From NCBI RefSeq assembly GCF_000143535.2, contig NC_037318.1, positions 930,001 to 994,000 of the forward strand: DNA of 64,000 nucleotides, given 5' to 3'. The DNA is from Botrytis cinerea B05.10. Taxonomy: Eukaryota; Ascomycota; Leotiomycetes; Helotiales; Sclerotiniaceae. A program made the translations under genes and the position numbers. The notes beneath the pieces are model-generated. The model searched no databases, was not told the DNA's origin, and worked only from the letters and a program-made list of their open reading frames with translations. Positions within the stretch are counted from its first letter, which is position 1, and each line of letters starts with the position of its first letter. Shown here piece after piece: positions 25,393 to 38,157 of this stretch.

Positions 25393-25644
25393 TTAATTCC
25401 TCTCCTTCCGCTGCTCCGAATCCATCATCGCGTGTGCCGTTGTATACTTTTTCATTACCCTAGGTACCATGCTACCAACGGTAAGCAATTTTTGCTCCGA
25501 GAAGTCTGAGCTTTTATTTCTCCACTGAAAGAAAGGACCGTTCAACTTCCAAGGTTGTTCGAGAAGGTGCTGTGCACGGAAGGATGTCATGACAGCAATT
25601 ACCAGCATGAAAAAATATACTAGGACTTTGATTTGAAGAGACAT
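25393..25644 (-). CDS. Possible small membrane or secreted protein
   Basis: An ATG-started frame of 83 residues begins MSLQIKVLVYFFMLVIAV, a good signal peptide or membrane anchor, followed by a polar tail rich in Lys and Ser. There is no domain, no Cys pair pattern and no support from neighbours. It may be chance. Confidence 0.3.
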   Translation of the reverse strand: MSLQIKVLVYFFMLVIAVMTSFRAQHLLEQPWKLNGPFFQWRNKSSDFSEQKLLTVGSMVPRVMKKYTTAHAMMDSEQRKERN

Positions 25645-26744
25645 GATCGCTAGTCACGACTCAGAAGATGAGTGTAGACATTGCTCGGCTAGCTGTTCAA
25701 TCTTATGGCATTTTTGAGTGATCTATCAGTAGGTCAACAGAATAATCTAACGGCAGATTAGAATTATGTGGTTATGTAGATCATCCCTCCTCGTGATTTT
25801 GGATACGTTGTACCAAGAAATCGAGCACTTACTACTCGAGTAAGTTCTCTAAGCATGGCCAAGTTAACATGACAAGTCTTTTCAAAGTTCAATAGAAAGT
25901 GGACCGTTTGAGAGTAACACCGCGTCTACGAAGAAGTTGTGGTACACATACATATAACAACTGTGTGAGTTACCCACGATAATTCCTATCGGGTTGTAGA
26001 TCCTGCAGTTGGTGCTCGCTAAAGCACCGTGGGGCCGCCGTCAACCACCCCTCCGCTTGGAAAAAATCCCACCGTTACCGACCCGATTACTTCTTATGGA
26101 AACTCCGACATTTACCATCAGCCATCTGATATATGTCAATGGAGCTACTGTAGGCGGGCTGACTTCGGAAGAGCTAACTACAACCTGGACGATATAAAAT
26201 CGCACGTCACAATGGCGACAACACTGGCTTTTCGATATCCCATTTCAAATCAACCATCTCACATCCATCAATCCTAATTTTGAGCTGGAATCTCAATATG
26301 CCCCATCAAGTTTACATATAGATGACTACCAAACAGGTAGCCAATCTTATAATTTATCCAACTCGCCGTCAATGCTGTTGTGTGTTCATCTATATTGTAT
26401 TATTAGCCACTAAATCTGGTATTTATCACCATGCAGTGAGAGCCTAGATAGTGAACCAGTGATGATCAAATCTCCTGTATGAACATCTTTTTGATAGATA
26501 TCTAATTTTATCTACTACATATAAAGTCAATTGCACCAATCCACTTCCACTCATCCATCAATCCATCCTTTTTCCATCCTTTTCATTTCTTCTTCGTAGT
26601 AGAGGTCATGTAGGCGTTGATCGCTGATCATTATAAAACCCCCAAAATGAACATGAAAGCTCCAAAATACTAGACGCTATAAATACCTTTATCCAAGTAT
26701 ACCACCCATATTTTATTTTTGTAACCTTTATGATATCGTGCCAA

Positions 26745-29287
26745 TTATACAACGAGGCCCATCCCCTCGCTTTCTTCTTTTTCTGTAGTGCCAGCCAAGG
26801 CACCGTATACTCTAATGGGAACAGCAACTTCAAAACTTTCACATTCAAGCCCTTGAACTGCTGCATAGACAACCCCTCTTTCATCATTCGTGTATTCTTC
26901 CAACAATTCAGGCGATAAATCAACAACCTCATTATCCACGGTTGCAAGTCTAGGGGTAACGAACTCAATGCGAATACGCCAGTCAAGCGATACCCCACTA
27001 GTGATAAATTCAGGGGTTGCGGCGACGGGAATGGTGGGGGAAAAGACTATGCGGCGAGCAAAGAGAGTAGATTCAGAATGCGAAACGTGAACGCGACGAG
27101 TAACGCGAAATATGCTTGCCTCGGAACGTAGCGCGATAGAATGGTCGACTTTTTCGGATGTCTCTAAAGCACAGTGTATTGCATAGCAGGGAATTCCAGC
27201 ATCAGTAAATTCGATAGCTGCAGTGATGGTTTCGCCTAGGCGATATGCCGGTCTAGCTAACATGACTACCGCAACTCTCTTTCCACCGCGGGCAATTTCA
27301 AATCTGTTTGCACTTTGTTGGGATTCTGTGGCAATATTGCTGCGGAGGATGGCCATATCAATTGCTTCTTTTGCAGTTGCAGGCTCCTCGATAATAGATT
27401 GGCGTCTAGATCCTATAGGTTCTGTGGGCGATAATAAGCCAAAGCTAGAATTTCGTCGTGGCTTCGTGATTAATTCATCAACGTATGCAAGGAATTCGCC
27501 TAGGTTCGAATTGGGTTTTTGCGTTTTATGTGTCCTGACTGAGAGCTTTTTAAGTGAAGAACTCAAGCTTTCTTGGGACTGCGTGTTAATAGTTTGAATT
27601 CGAGCTTGATCTCGAAGTAGTATATATGGTAACATAAGATCATGCCCAAGAAGCTCTCCGTGAGAATTCACGCTGCCTAGGAGTCGGAATGGTATCTCAA
27701 CTGACTTGACTTGTTGCTCCTTGGCACCTCCCGGTCTTTGGGTGCCGATAACTAATTTGTAGGATATCTTTATAGCCTTCCCTCTATGGCTGGGAGGCAG
27801 TCCTCTAGGTAGTTTGAAAGAGTACTTGTAACTGCGACTTTCCCCAGGAGCCAATTTCAAATCCACAAACAAAATCGATTGAGGAGTTGACAGTAAAGGT
27901 ATGGAACGGGAATTTACCATGCCCCGCATATCTTTCATGCTACTTAGTTCGCCGCCCCCTAATAAACCACCGATCGATTCGCCTATGCTTCCCCAGCCAA
28001 ATGTTCGCAAAAGACTACTGTCCCTTTTGTTCGTTTCAACCCCAATCACACCCCCACCTTGCCCACCGACTGCACCTTTTCGCTTCACTTCTTCGAATGG
28101 GGCTTGACTAATTAAGGATGGATCCAGCATAAAAGACCCATGGATTTGAGCATAGCCCATCATGAGCGTTTCTGGTACCCTGTGACTGCTACTGGGAGCT
28201 AAATTTGAAGACCGTTTTATGTGGTGCCCACTGTAAGGTGGCATCCGATTTGATGGTTGTGGTAAATATTCTGAAGCGAGGGTTTCTGTCGAGTTGTTGC
28301 TTAGAGTATAGAATTCCCCGCTGCTTCGTGGTGTGCCACCCATGCTCGATGGCGAGAGTATTCTTGCAATAGGTGCGTGTGTTATTTGATCGGGAATACT
28401 TAGGACGGTATCTCTAGATCTGGGGGAGAGCAGCCGGCTATCATGAGATTTGTGACTTGCGTTATCATCTTCAATGCGTGAATTACGTCGACTCTCTATC
28501 GAAGGTGAGGTGGATGCTGGAAATTTAAAGGCCGGAGCAAGTGGAGTTGAGTCTTTCCTTCTTGCTAGATGTGACCCAAGCCCTGATGTAGTTGGCAGAT
28601 TACTCGTACCTGTATTTCGCCGGGGAGTATTTGGTACAGATGAATTCGGTGGGAAAGAGGAGCCCATCAACGGCGACGGGTGAGGTGGTATACGAGAATT
28701 AAGTGGTGCTAGAGAGCGTTAATGACCATTCATTTCCTTGCGACTGGGGAATGTTTACCTGTCATAGGTCCTCCATTAACTCCATTCCTTCGTGGAACGA
28801 TTTGCAAGCTTGCAGACCGACCATGACCTCTGCCACCTCTACCAGGCCTTTCGGACAAGCTTCCATGGCTGGCGACTTCATCGATAGCGCTTTCACTAGC
28901 TCCCATTGATATAATAGATACGGACCGTTTATGCCCTTCCCCTCCTCTTCCGGGCCTGGATGTTCCATGACTCCATTGTTCTGATTGTTTTGAATGTACT
29001 GATTCGGGTGGTATTGTCATGGAAAGGGATGATCGATGTCCACCTCTGCTTTGAATTCCAGACCGCGGGCTCAGGGTTGAGCTTTTGATGTGTGACGGAG
29101 GTCTTCTCTGTCTTTCGGGTGACTGCAGCAACCCATTGGGTCCGGGTGGATGTAATGATGATTTTGATGACGCTGGGGACGTCGCGACGTTTTTGAAAGT
29201 GATTTGACACTCTATATCTTCGCCCGCGAATACAGTTTGCTCTTTCCACTGTATGAAGACGCGAATGTTACTTTGAAGGGTTGACAT
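26745..29287 (-). CDS. rgp1: Rgp1, subunit of the Ric1-Rgp1 exchange factor
   Basis: Two exons, 29287-28759 and 28708-26745, encode 830 residues; the intron is 50 bp with a GTAAAC donor. The N-terminus (IRVFIQWKEQTVFAGEDIECQ) starts an arrestin-like beta fold. A long Ser/Pro/Arg-rich linker (about residues 35-330) interrupts it. The Rgp1 core then resumes with ILFVDLKLAPGESRSYKYSF, GKAIKISYKLVIGTQRPG and VEIPFRLLGSVNSHG. The C-terminal part has KRVAVVMLARPAYRLGETI and DWRIRIEFVTPR. With Ric1, Rgp1 activates the Rab GTPase Ypt6 at the Golgi for retrograde endosomal transport. The protein is longer than yeast Rgp1 because of the linker. It shares a 672 bp promoter region with mob1. Confidence 0.9.
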
Positions 29288-29959
29288 TTCGCTGTATGGG
29301 CAATTGACACTCCTCCTCTTCGAAGGAGATCTAATCTACCAGTCATGAATGCAATCGCAATAACCTCGATTCAGATGAATCTACCGGCATAGTGAAACAA
29401 TGAAAAACTTTCAATTGAGGGCCCTATTCTGACTAGCATTTATGAAGCTCTTTGAAGATTTGTAAAGTATGAATTATTATTACTAGACCATTAAGCATCT
29501 GACCACCGAGAAGCATTAGGTGTTTGTGGTGTTAGGTCAGACTATCGGCTACTGTAGTCTATTCTATGTGAAGGCTAGATCAGAAGAAAGCGGAGGGAAA
29601 GCGCGGCGGGATTGCGATTGGCGATTGGCGATTGGCGATTGGCGATTGTGTAAGGAAGGGTAGCTGAGCCAACCAGAGTAAACCTCAGTGTGATGTAAAC
29701 AATCCCATTATCTACTCTACCTGCTCTCCCGTCCGCAACGATCACGCTGCATTACGTTTGATAATCTCTTTGTTGTTTGGCGCAACCACGACACCTCTTG
29801 CAATTACAATATACAACCTTCTCCACTCAAACAGCAAAGCAGTGGGTGCTTGAGATTGTAGAAGACTGCGTACAATTACCCCTTCCATCCATCCATACTG
29901 TGTTATTAATTGCCTAGCTAACCTGTGGAATGCAGAAGACGCTCCTCATTTAAAGCAAG
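29288..29959. promoter_or_regulatory. Divergent promoter of rgp1 and mob1
   Basis: This 672 bp spacer lies between two divergent start codons. Its notable element is the GCGATTG tandem repeat listed next. Confidence 0.6.
29614..29648. repeat. GCGATTG x5 tandem repeat with four CCAAT boxes
   Basis: Five perfect copies of the 7-mer GCGATTG are joined head to tail. Each of the four junctions creates ATTGG, which is CCAAT on the minus strand, so four CCAAT boxes lie 7 bp apart about 330 bp from each start codon. CCAAT is bound by the Hap/NF-Y complex in fungi. Confidence 0.85.
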
Positions 29960-30989
29960 ATGACTTCCTTCATCACCACCGTGTTAGTGTTCCTCATTTC
30001 TATATGATTATGACTTCCTTTCTGGCATATTGGAGTCTCCGAACGAAGCAATCACCACCGATTATTGGACTCACAAGGTCTGACTCTGTAGCAACAGTTT
30101 CAGTGAAACTGGAGCCTGTAGAGGAAGTGGATGACCCATTCTTTGTGGAAATACCTGAACCTGCGCATGTAACATCTTACTCACAAGGAGGAAGTAATAG
30201 TAATCAACGTACACGAAACCAATTTCGACCACGAAATGCGCATAAAGGCACAACGAGCTACCAATTGCGACAATATGCCGAAGCAACACTTGGGGGTGGT
30301 AGTCTGAGGAAGGTTGTCAAACTGCCAGAAGGTGAAGACGAGAATGAGTGGCTTGCAGTCAACAGTAGGAAATCATATGGTATACAAGTTGGCATGAGCT
30401 TACGATACAATAGTGGTGGATTTTTACAACCATATAAATTTACTGTACGGTTCAATTACAGAGTTTTGCTCTCCACAATCCTGCCCCGAGATGAAGGCTA
30501 CGGATGAGTATGTCATTCAGTTGTGAACTTCGGAAATCAATGCTAATATGCCACAGGTTCGAATATCTCTGGCAAGACAACGAGAATTTCAAACGGCCAA
30601 CCAAGATGCCTGCGCCGACTTATATTGAACATTTGATGGCCTGGGTCCAAGCCAGTATTGACAATGAAACTGTTTTCCCAAGTAGAATTGGTATGCACTT
30701 TAACAATGTCTACCAGCTTCATACTATGAGTCTCTAACGTCAAACAGGTGTCCCCTTTCCAAAAGGCTTCTCAACCATGATCAAGCAAGTCTTCAAGAGA
30801 ATGTACCGAGTCTATGCCCATATCTACTGTCATCATTACCCTGTTATTCGTGAACTTGGGTTAGAGGCCCATCTTAATACAAGTTTCAAGCATTATGTTC
30901 TCTTCATAGATGAACACGATCTTGCAAGCGGCAAAGACTTTTGGGGACCTCTGGGTGATCTCGTCGACAGTATGCTCAGGACCGATTAG
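29960..30989 (+). CDS. mob1: Mob1 kinase activator
   Basis: Five exons (29960-29982, 30201-30364, 30414-30507, 30557-30690, 30748-30989) encode 218 residues. The first exon is 23 nt and joins to give [20 protein letters not shown]. All phases are continuous, and exon 3 lies in a different frame from the longer open frame that covers it. The Mob1 core is complete: [40 protein letters not shown] and [10 protein letters not shown] with two zinc Cys. YLWQD and [16 protein letters not shown] with the zinc His follow, then [20 protein letters not shown]. Mob1 binds and activates NDR/LATS kinases (Dbf2 or Sid2) for mitotic exit and septation. It is of standard length. Confidence 0.95.
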
Positions 30990-31653
30990 AAGATTGATTG
31001 ATGATGAGGTCATGATACATGTATTAATTCTATTGGCGTTTAGGGGCATACCCAGGTAATTCTGGAGTCATAGGACGGGGAAGGACTTCTAGGCGGGATG
31101 GTTGGCGGATTGGACCAAAAAGGTATGGGGAATGGGGGATGGAATTATCATCATAGTGTACTTATAGGTTACCAGCGAGCAATCGACAAATACTGACTTT
31201 CAATCATTTCTATCAACGAGAAATTGTGTTTGTAAGAAGAAATGCGAGCTTGGCTTCTTGTCATTAAATTTTGACTCGAGAATGAACGTAGGACGCAAAT
31301 TGCTTTCGTCGGAGTGTTTCGGGAAGGAACTGGGGACTCTTCCACTTTCTTCTCAGTAACCTTTATATGTAAATCAACAAACAAGTATTCAAGCACCTCT
31401 GGAGAATGATATTTCACAAATACCAATCCAGAGATCCAAATATCCATCCCAAACACACTCATCCCACCTAAAAGTTCCCGCTACCCCAAACTTCGGGCAA
31501 AATCGCTTCAACAAACTATCAACCACGTGACTTGTGATCGGCTCGAAAATCCAAACTTCCGGGCACCTCTGCACAATCCTGTCATTAAGCTCTCTTACTA
31601 CCTACCATCTCCCCTCCACAAACGGATCAATTGAGACGATAAAATCCGCAAAT
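30990..31653. other. Spacer between mob1 and atp5
   Basis: The 664 bp gap holds the mob1 3' region and the atp5 promoter. Overlapping minus-strand frames at 31169-31620 look protein-like but have no usable start. Confidence 0.5.
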
Positions 31654-32806
31654 ATGCTTTCGAGTCGAACTCTTCTCCGCGCCCAAAAGGCAGCTGGCGC
31701 CCCAAGGGTCTTGACCCAGGCTGTCCGAAATTATGCGGCTCCTGCTGCCGTGGATAGCAAGCCCCCAGTCGCTTTGTATGGTGTCGATGGTACATATGCT
31801 AGTGCTTTGGTATGTGTGATTTCTTTGCTTGGGGCTTGGGAGGAGAAGTGCGGGGTTGGGGAGAAGGCTATGAGGGAGGAGGTGGGAGGAAGCGGAGCGG
31901 GAGCATGGAGAGCCAGGAGGGGAGGACGGGATTGTATATTATGATGGGCTTCATGCATATTGGCACGATCACCCATACCAGAAACTTGGCTAACCACCGA
32001 TTCCTCACAGTACACCGCAGCCAGCAAGACCTCGACTCTCGACAGCGTTGCCCGCTCTCTCCAATCCCTCCACAACGTCTTCCAGAAAGATGCTAAGCTC
32101 GCTACCATCATGCAAGCACCCACTCTCTCTGCAGCCGACAAGTCTCAAATCATCCAGGAGCTCCAAAAACACACCGGTGGTCAAGATAAGGGTGATACCG
32201 TCAAGAACTTCTTGGAAACTTTGGCCGAGAACAATAGATTGGCACTTTTGAAGGGAGTTTGTGAGAAGTTTGGAGAGTTGATGGGTGCTGCCAGAGGTGA
32301 AATTGAATTGACTGTTACCAGCGCTTCGGTGGGTTTTGCTTTTCTTAATTTCCTGGGGTTGGAGGATAGATTTGAGGGGTAGAAAGACTGGGGAGGGGTA
32401 ATCATGTAGTGAAATTCTGCGGAGGAACATGACATATGTGAGAGAGAAACAAAGCTAACGTAATATCCGCCAAACAGCAATTAGATTCCAAAACCCTCAA
32501 CCGTCTCGAATCTGCTGTCGCTAAATCCCAATACGTCGGTCAAGGCAAGAAGCTTAAGGTTACCAACAAGGTTCGTTACATATAATCTATTCCCATACCT
32601 ACTTCCTCTCCACACACTCTAACATACACTTTCCCCTCCCCACCACCAGCACCCGCACCAGAACAATCGAAACCCACCACTAACACACCAAGGTCAACCC
32701 CGACGTCCTCGGAGGACTCATTGTCGAAATCGGCGACCGAACCATTGATCTCAGCGTCTCAAACCGTATCGCCAAGATGAACAAGTTACTCACTGATGCT
32801 TTGTAA
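31654..32806 (+). CDS. atp5: ATP synthase subunit 5 (OSCP), mitochondrial
   Basis: Four exons (31654-31809, 32011-32328, 32478-32570, 32693-32806) encode 226 residues. All introns fall between codons. The N-terminus (MLSSRTLLRAQKAAGAPRVL) is a basic presequence. The OSCP body follows, with ALYGVDGTYASAL, a helical domain through LETLAENNRLALLKGVCEKF and EIELTVTSA. The C-terminal domain has AVAKSQYVGQGKKLKVTNKV, then GGLIVEIGDRTIDLSVSNRI. OSCP sits on top of F1 and joins it to the peripheral stalk. Introns are longer than most in the window (201, 149 and 122 bp). The length is normal for the family. Confidence 0.95.
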
Positions 32807-33455
32807 ATTCAATCACCATCATCACAATGTTTCTCACGATTTTCAAAAGTTTCCCGGATCCATCGGGTTCCGGAATGAGATGGTTTCCTCGGGCTATTTT
32901 TGTCAACAGCTTGGGGGAACGGAGAGGGAGAGAGTGGGCCGGGTTGGAATGCAATGGATGGAAAAGGGGACTAGGGGGCGAGAGTCGACATCCACCCAAT
33001 CTACCTTTACCTACCTGTACATGAGTAAGAATAGAAATGGAATGGAGTGTTTTCTCACATGATTTGTAACGCAGAAATTTGTACTATCTGAACAGACAAT
33101 ATGACGATGTGTGAAGCTATAACTTGGTATGCTCACTAGGCGTTAATAATTTCTCGCAATCTTCTAGGGTTTTCTCTCAAAGCACTGCAATCCCCAAAAC
33201 GAAAAGAATCCACGATTAACGTATTTACTCTAATTTCATAGCTCGCTTAATTACACGCATGCACCTATCTAAAATCTATCTACCAGAATTTTGTGAACTC
33301 TATAGGCTCCGCGCTAGCTCTAGCTCATAATCTATTTGTATTTTTATTTTTATTCTTGATTGTCTCCTACGCGTGCACGCCAGTTTCCTACTTCCTCTAC
33401 ATCCTCTAGACTCTAGTCGTCTTATCGTCTATTTATCATCTCACTTCTCCCTTGT
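32807..33455. other. Convergent spacer between atp5 and the GH63-like gene
   Basis: This 649 bp gap between two 3' ends is AT-rich and shows no supported feature. Confidence 0.5.
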
Positions 33456-36400
33456 CTAGTCCTCATCCAACTGCGCCTCAAACTCATCTCCCACATTGTC
33501 CGCCCACGCACTGTCGTGACTCCTCACTCTATGTAATTGTTCGCTGACATAATTGGCTACATGTCTATCAGCCTCCTCTCTCTCTCTCAATCTTTGTTCA
33601 TCCATGGGAGCTACACTTCCTTCTCTATCACGCTGTTCTTCATCATCAAGATCATGTTCGTGATCTCCGAAATCTGAACGTGCACCGATGGAACGAGCAG
33701 TTGAAGTCCGACGGAGATGATATGGCTTAGGTGATTTTTGGGATTTGTTTGCGCCACCTGCAACGTGGCGGGTGAAGATATCGTCAAAGTAGTGGTTCAT
33801 TCCTGAAGAAGGAGTACGAGGGGTTTGAGGAAGACGGCAGGATATTCTGGGGTTCATATCAGTATTTTATTCAGAAGCGAGATTTAAGTATTAGGAAGCA
33901 CTTACCCAGTATCGTGAATCATCCTGGCAATTAAACCAGTCCAACCGCATTGATGCGTAGCACCCAAACCACGACCACTATCACCATCGAAAAACTCATA
34001 GAACCACAAGTTATCCTTCCAGTTAGGATCAAAGTCCAGGATATCATTGCCATCGTTAATAGCACGACGTCCGTCATCACCACGAGCCATGAGATGTTGA
34101 AGACGATGCTGGATCTCTTCGGAAACATGACCAAGATGCATCATATCTCCTGATCCGGTAGGACATTCAACTTGTAATGAAGGCCCATAGAACATATAGA
34201 AACGTTGTAGAGACTCGACGAGCAGGAAGTTGACACACAGCCAAATTGGACCTCTCCAGTTACTGTTGCCACCGAACATACCGCTGTCTGAATCTCCTGG
34301 TACATATTGAACACTGAATTTTTGGCCATTTACGTCCATTGAAACTGGGTTCTTCTCGTGGTATTTTGATAAAGATCGAATACCATGTTCACTGAAGAAT
34401 TCATCTTCATCCAACATGCGTTTCAAGATCTTCTCAAGACGATCTTTGCTCACAAGTGATAACAAGATTCGGTTACCCTTTCCTCTCTTCTGGATACTAG
34501 CCATGTTACGTTCAGCAACATCATGTCGGTTCTCTACAAACCAATCAACTCTCTTTTTAAAGTTTGGCAATTTGTTGATGAGCTCCGGCTCCAGGGTGAG
34601 AGTGGCGTATAAGGGAATCAATCCTACCAGAGACCTGACAGGTAATTGTTGGGTCCATGGTCCACCATAGGAGATAGCATCATAGTAGAAGCCATCTTCG
34701 TCGTTCCACAAAGATTTCTCTCCCGAGCCAGACTTGTAAGTCATGGCATCACTAATGAGCATAAAGTGCTCGAAGAACTTGGAAGCGATATCTTCGTAGA
34801 TTCGGCGATGCTTAGCTAACTCCAATGCAATGTTCAACATGCACAGACAGTAGAAAGCCATCCATCCAGTACTGTCCGCTTGCTCCAAAGTACCTCCAGT
34901 TGGAAGTGGCTCAGAACGATTAAAGAGACCAATGTTATCCAAGCCAAGGAAACCACCTTCAAATACATTCTTTCCGTCGAAATCCTTGCGATTAACCCAC
35001 CAGGTAAAGTTAAGAAGTAATTTTTGGAACACTCGTTCAAGGAAGTCGAGATCTTGACGTCCATACAACTTTCTCTCGATTTTAAATGTTCGGAATGTGG
35101 CCCAGGCATGTACAGGTGGGTTGACATCTCCAAAGTTCCATTCGTAGGCAGGAAGCTGTCCATTGGGATGCATGTACCATTCTCTGGTGAAAAGATCCAA
35201 TTGCTTCTTGGCGAAATCTGGATCAATCATGGCAAGTGGAATGCAATGGAAAGCTGAGTCCCATGCTGCGAAGAAAGGGTACTCCCAGGAATCTGGCATA
35301 GACAAAATATCATCCAGATACATATGTTTCCAGTTTAAGTTTCGAACTGCTTTACGGTCGGGTGGAGGTGGAGGTTGAGCAGGGTCGCCATTCGCCCACT
35401 GGTCCCAGATGAAGTGATAATGTTGTTTACACCACATCATACCAGCAAATGCTTGTCTTTGAATGTTTCGAAGATCATCAGCCATTGGCAAAGGACTGAT
35501 TCGATAGTAGAATTCGTCGGCTTCATCCTTTCTCTTATCCATGGTGTTATCGAATTCTTCTTCGTCCAAGTAGTCGGTATACTTTTGGGACATTCTGAAT
35601 CTGACCACAGCACACTCTCCTGGTCCCACTCCGCCACCTTCGTTAAAACTGTACCAAGCTGCAGACTTGGTTCCGTTTTCCTTGGGGTTGATTGCCTTCT
35701 TTTCTCGGTCTACAATGTAACGATGGAATGCGTCCTTGACATATGGTTGGGCATTTTTCCCCTTGTATAAGAGAGCATTGTTTGTGTCGTTCTCCGTGAA
35801 AATCAATTCAGGTTGAACATCGACACCACTGGGTCCAACACCAGGAGAAGGAGACAAGATCATGTATCGTTCGCCTAGCTTGTGATGACGAGCGTGGGCA
35901 GCATTTTCTCCAATCTTGCTGATTTTTGGCTTCTTATCTTCGGCCTCATGACCCCAAGCCCAAGTGTTTCTGAACCAGAGATGGGGAATAATGTGTAATG
36001 GTGCTGGCTCGGGGCCCCGGTTCCATGCGGTGACTCGGAATAGGAGTTCATCCGGATTCTCTTCATCTTTTGCAGTCTCAATGTAGATATCCCAGTATCG
36101 GTCGTCGTCGAAAATACCAGTATCCAGAATTTGGTATTCATTTTCCTCTTTTCCTCTTTTGGCGTTCTCTGCGATTAAATCCTCGTACGGGAACTTCTTT
36201 TGGGGATATTTGTACAAGTATTTCATGTAGGAATGCTATATAGATTTGTCAGTCTTTCTCAATGTAGACGAAGCTGCTGGGCATTTGACTAACCGTTGGA
36301 GTGTTATCGACATGGAAATGTGCTTCCTTGATACTCTCTCCATGATTTCCTTGTGGGTTCGACAATCCGAAGAGACGCTCCTTTAAAAAGTCACTATATT

Positions 36401-36842
36401 CTGATCAGTTTCCAAGCACTATGTTTACAAATGGCAAATGCTCTACTTACTCTTCTTCGTTCCAGAAGGCAAAAGCAACGTTTTGTAAACCGTGTGTGTC
36501 CGATACTCCGGCAATACCATCTTCTCCCCATCTGAAAGCTCTGGATCTTGCATGTTCATGAGGGAAATCTGCCGACGGTTAGGAATGCACAAAATACTGT
36601 TGAAATGGTTGGAAGTGAAACTTACGACTCCACGCGTCTCCGTCGGCACTGTAATCCTCTCGCACTGTTGATAGATATCAGTATTGATAAGCTCACAAAC
36701 ACTTTCCGAGCGGAATACCTGTAGCCCACTGCCTCTCAGCAACGTAAGGTCCCCATTTCTTCCAATACTTTGTTCTCTCACGGTCCTCCTTCAAACGCTT
36801 CTCTTCCTCGGACAAATACTCATGGGAATCGATTTGTACCAT
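33456..36842 (-). CDS. GH63-like protein of the yeast YMR196W family
   Basis: Six exons (36842-36719, 36664-36626, 36568-36451, 36393-36294, 36235-33906, 33846-33456) encode 1033 residues. Exon 2 is only 39 nt. The N-terminus reads [19 protein letters not shown] beta-rich region follows ([20 protein letters not shown]), then an (alpha/alpha)6 barrel with [19 protein letters not shown] and [17 protein letters not shown]. It also has [31 protein letters not shown] and [20 protein letters not shown]. This matches the GH63-related, mannosylglycerate-hydrolase-like proteins, which include uncharacterised yeast YMR196W. There is no signal peptide, so it should be cytosolic. The last exon adds a charged tail ([16 protein letters not shown]). 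The true substrate is unknown. Confidence 0.85.
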
Positions 36843-37784
36843 TGTGAAGTTGTGGTGGGGTAAGAGTTGACAACGCCGATCACAGATATTGGCTTCACGC
36901 GATTCGCAGACAGCGTAATCTCAATCAACCAACCGACGGTTTCTCTGAAGACTGTGGTTGCTTACGAGTGAATGAGGTTATTTCTGAGGATGAGATGTCA
37001 AAGGACAAGAAAAGAGAGAGAGTTAGTGTCGGCGCATCTGGCAAAGGGAACAGGGACGGGGGAGGGTTTATGGAGGCTAAAGACTGGCGTGAAAAGGTGT
37101 GCTACTGGAGATATGCACGTCGGTCGCAGTAGATAGGAAAAATCGATCTTTTCTTACACGAGTAAGAAAGTAATAGGGTAAAGGCAAAGGTCAAGCAAGG
37201 TTATTGTTAGCATGCAAGCCATCGACGATTTAAGAGGTTCAAGAGGTTGGCTAGTTTCTGATGGCTAGTTCATTTCTGCGTTCTAGATGCGTTTGTTGGT
37301 CTTGGTGGGCGAAACCTCATATTAAAAGATTAAAAATACCTGCGACCAAGGAAGGCAACCAAGGGTGGGTGGAGGGAAGGAGAAGGGAAGGAAAGGGAAG
37401 TAGATGATGCTACATGCTAGGTAGCTACTAGCTCCGACGCTTCGGTGTGCATGGTGCATTGTGTGGTGCATTGTGCAAGCGGCTATCTGGAGTGACGTAT
37501 TGAGTGAAGTTTGGTTTGGACTTTTGGTGGGAGGGGAGGATGACGGATTGTGTTCCTGGCGCAGCGGCGGTTCGAGGAATATATCTCAGTAGCAACACAC
37601 TTTATTTCCCTGCTCAATCTGAGCGCACTTCTCCCGTGGCACTTTGTCAGCAAGACAAGAACGGCCACGACTGAGCCTGAGGCGTGGTACTGCTACAAAC
37701 TACTACGTTCACACGGGACGGACCTCACCTCTGCTAACGCTATCACAAGCTGTCTGTCTCCACTCGTCCAGGTTGTGAAAATCG

Positions 37785-37850
37785 GAGAAGTTGGAGGAGT
37801 TGGAGGAGTTGGAGGAGTTGGAGTTGGACATTGGACATTGGACATGATAC
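37785..37850. repeat. GTTGGAGGA minisatellite with TTGGACA units
   Basis: About four units of GTTGGAGGA or GTTGGA run into three TTGGACA(T) units. It lies in non-coding spacer. Confidence 0.75.
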
Positions 37851-38157
37851 ACTGGAGATCGATGAGGAAAGTGGAGGGAACAAGGGTTCGAACGGGTCTT
37901 GTCCATCTACTCCGTGCTACTCCGTGTTACTTTGATGCTTGGGGTTAGAAGGCTTGCAACAGAGAAGCTGGTGGAGGGAACCGTAAGGTGCCTCCCCCAC
38001 TAGATTTGTTGGATTGCAAAGCCGCCTCAACAACAAATCACGACAACAACGACAACACCCAACGCTAAAGAATGGACAATTCATCGTGAATACGAAATGA
38101 TCCAAACGATGTTGCGTTGGGCTTCACTGCATCTTAATAAGGCAGAGAAACGTTCTT

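Larger units (their letters stand above)
24511..26744. other. Spacer upstream of GH3 and downstream of Rgp1
   Basis: This 2.2 kb region has a plus-strand open frame of 199 codons (24517-25116) that starts on a non-ATG codon and overlaps the GH3 promoter. I read it as chance. It contains the regulatory elements and the small frame listed separately. Confidence 0.5.

Noticed and set aside
30366..30507. Extension of the mob1 exon 2 frame to 30507
   Set aside because: The conserved Mob1 sequence from [12 protein letters not shown] to CPEM lies in another frame of the same stretch, reached by an intron at 30365-30413.
31169..31653. Minus-strand protein-like frames upstream of atp5
   Set aside because: No ATG start or sound exon chain could be built, and they overlap the atp5 promoter and 5' UTR.
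37880..37900. GGTTCGAA-like string resembling a tRNA T-arm
   Set aside because: No matching acceptor, D-arm or anticodon arm could be found around it.
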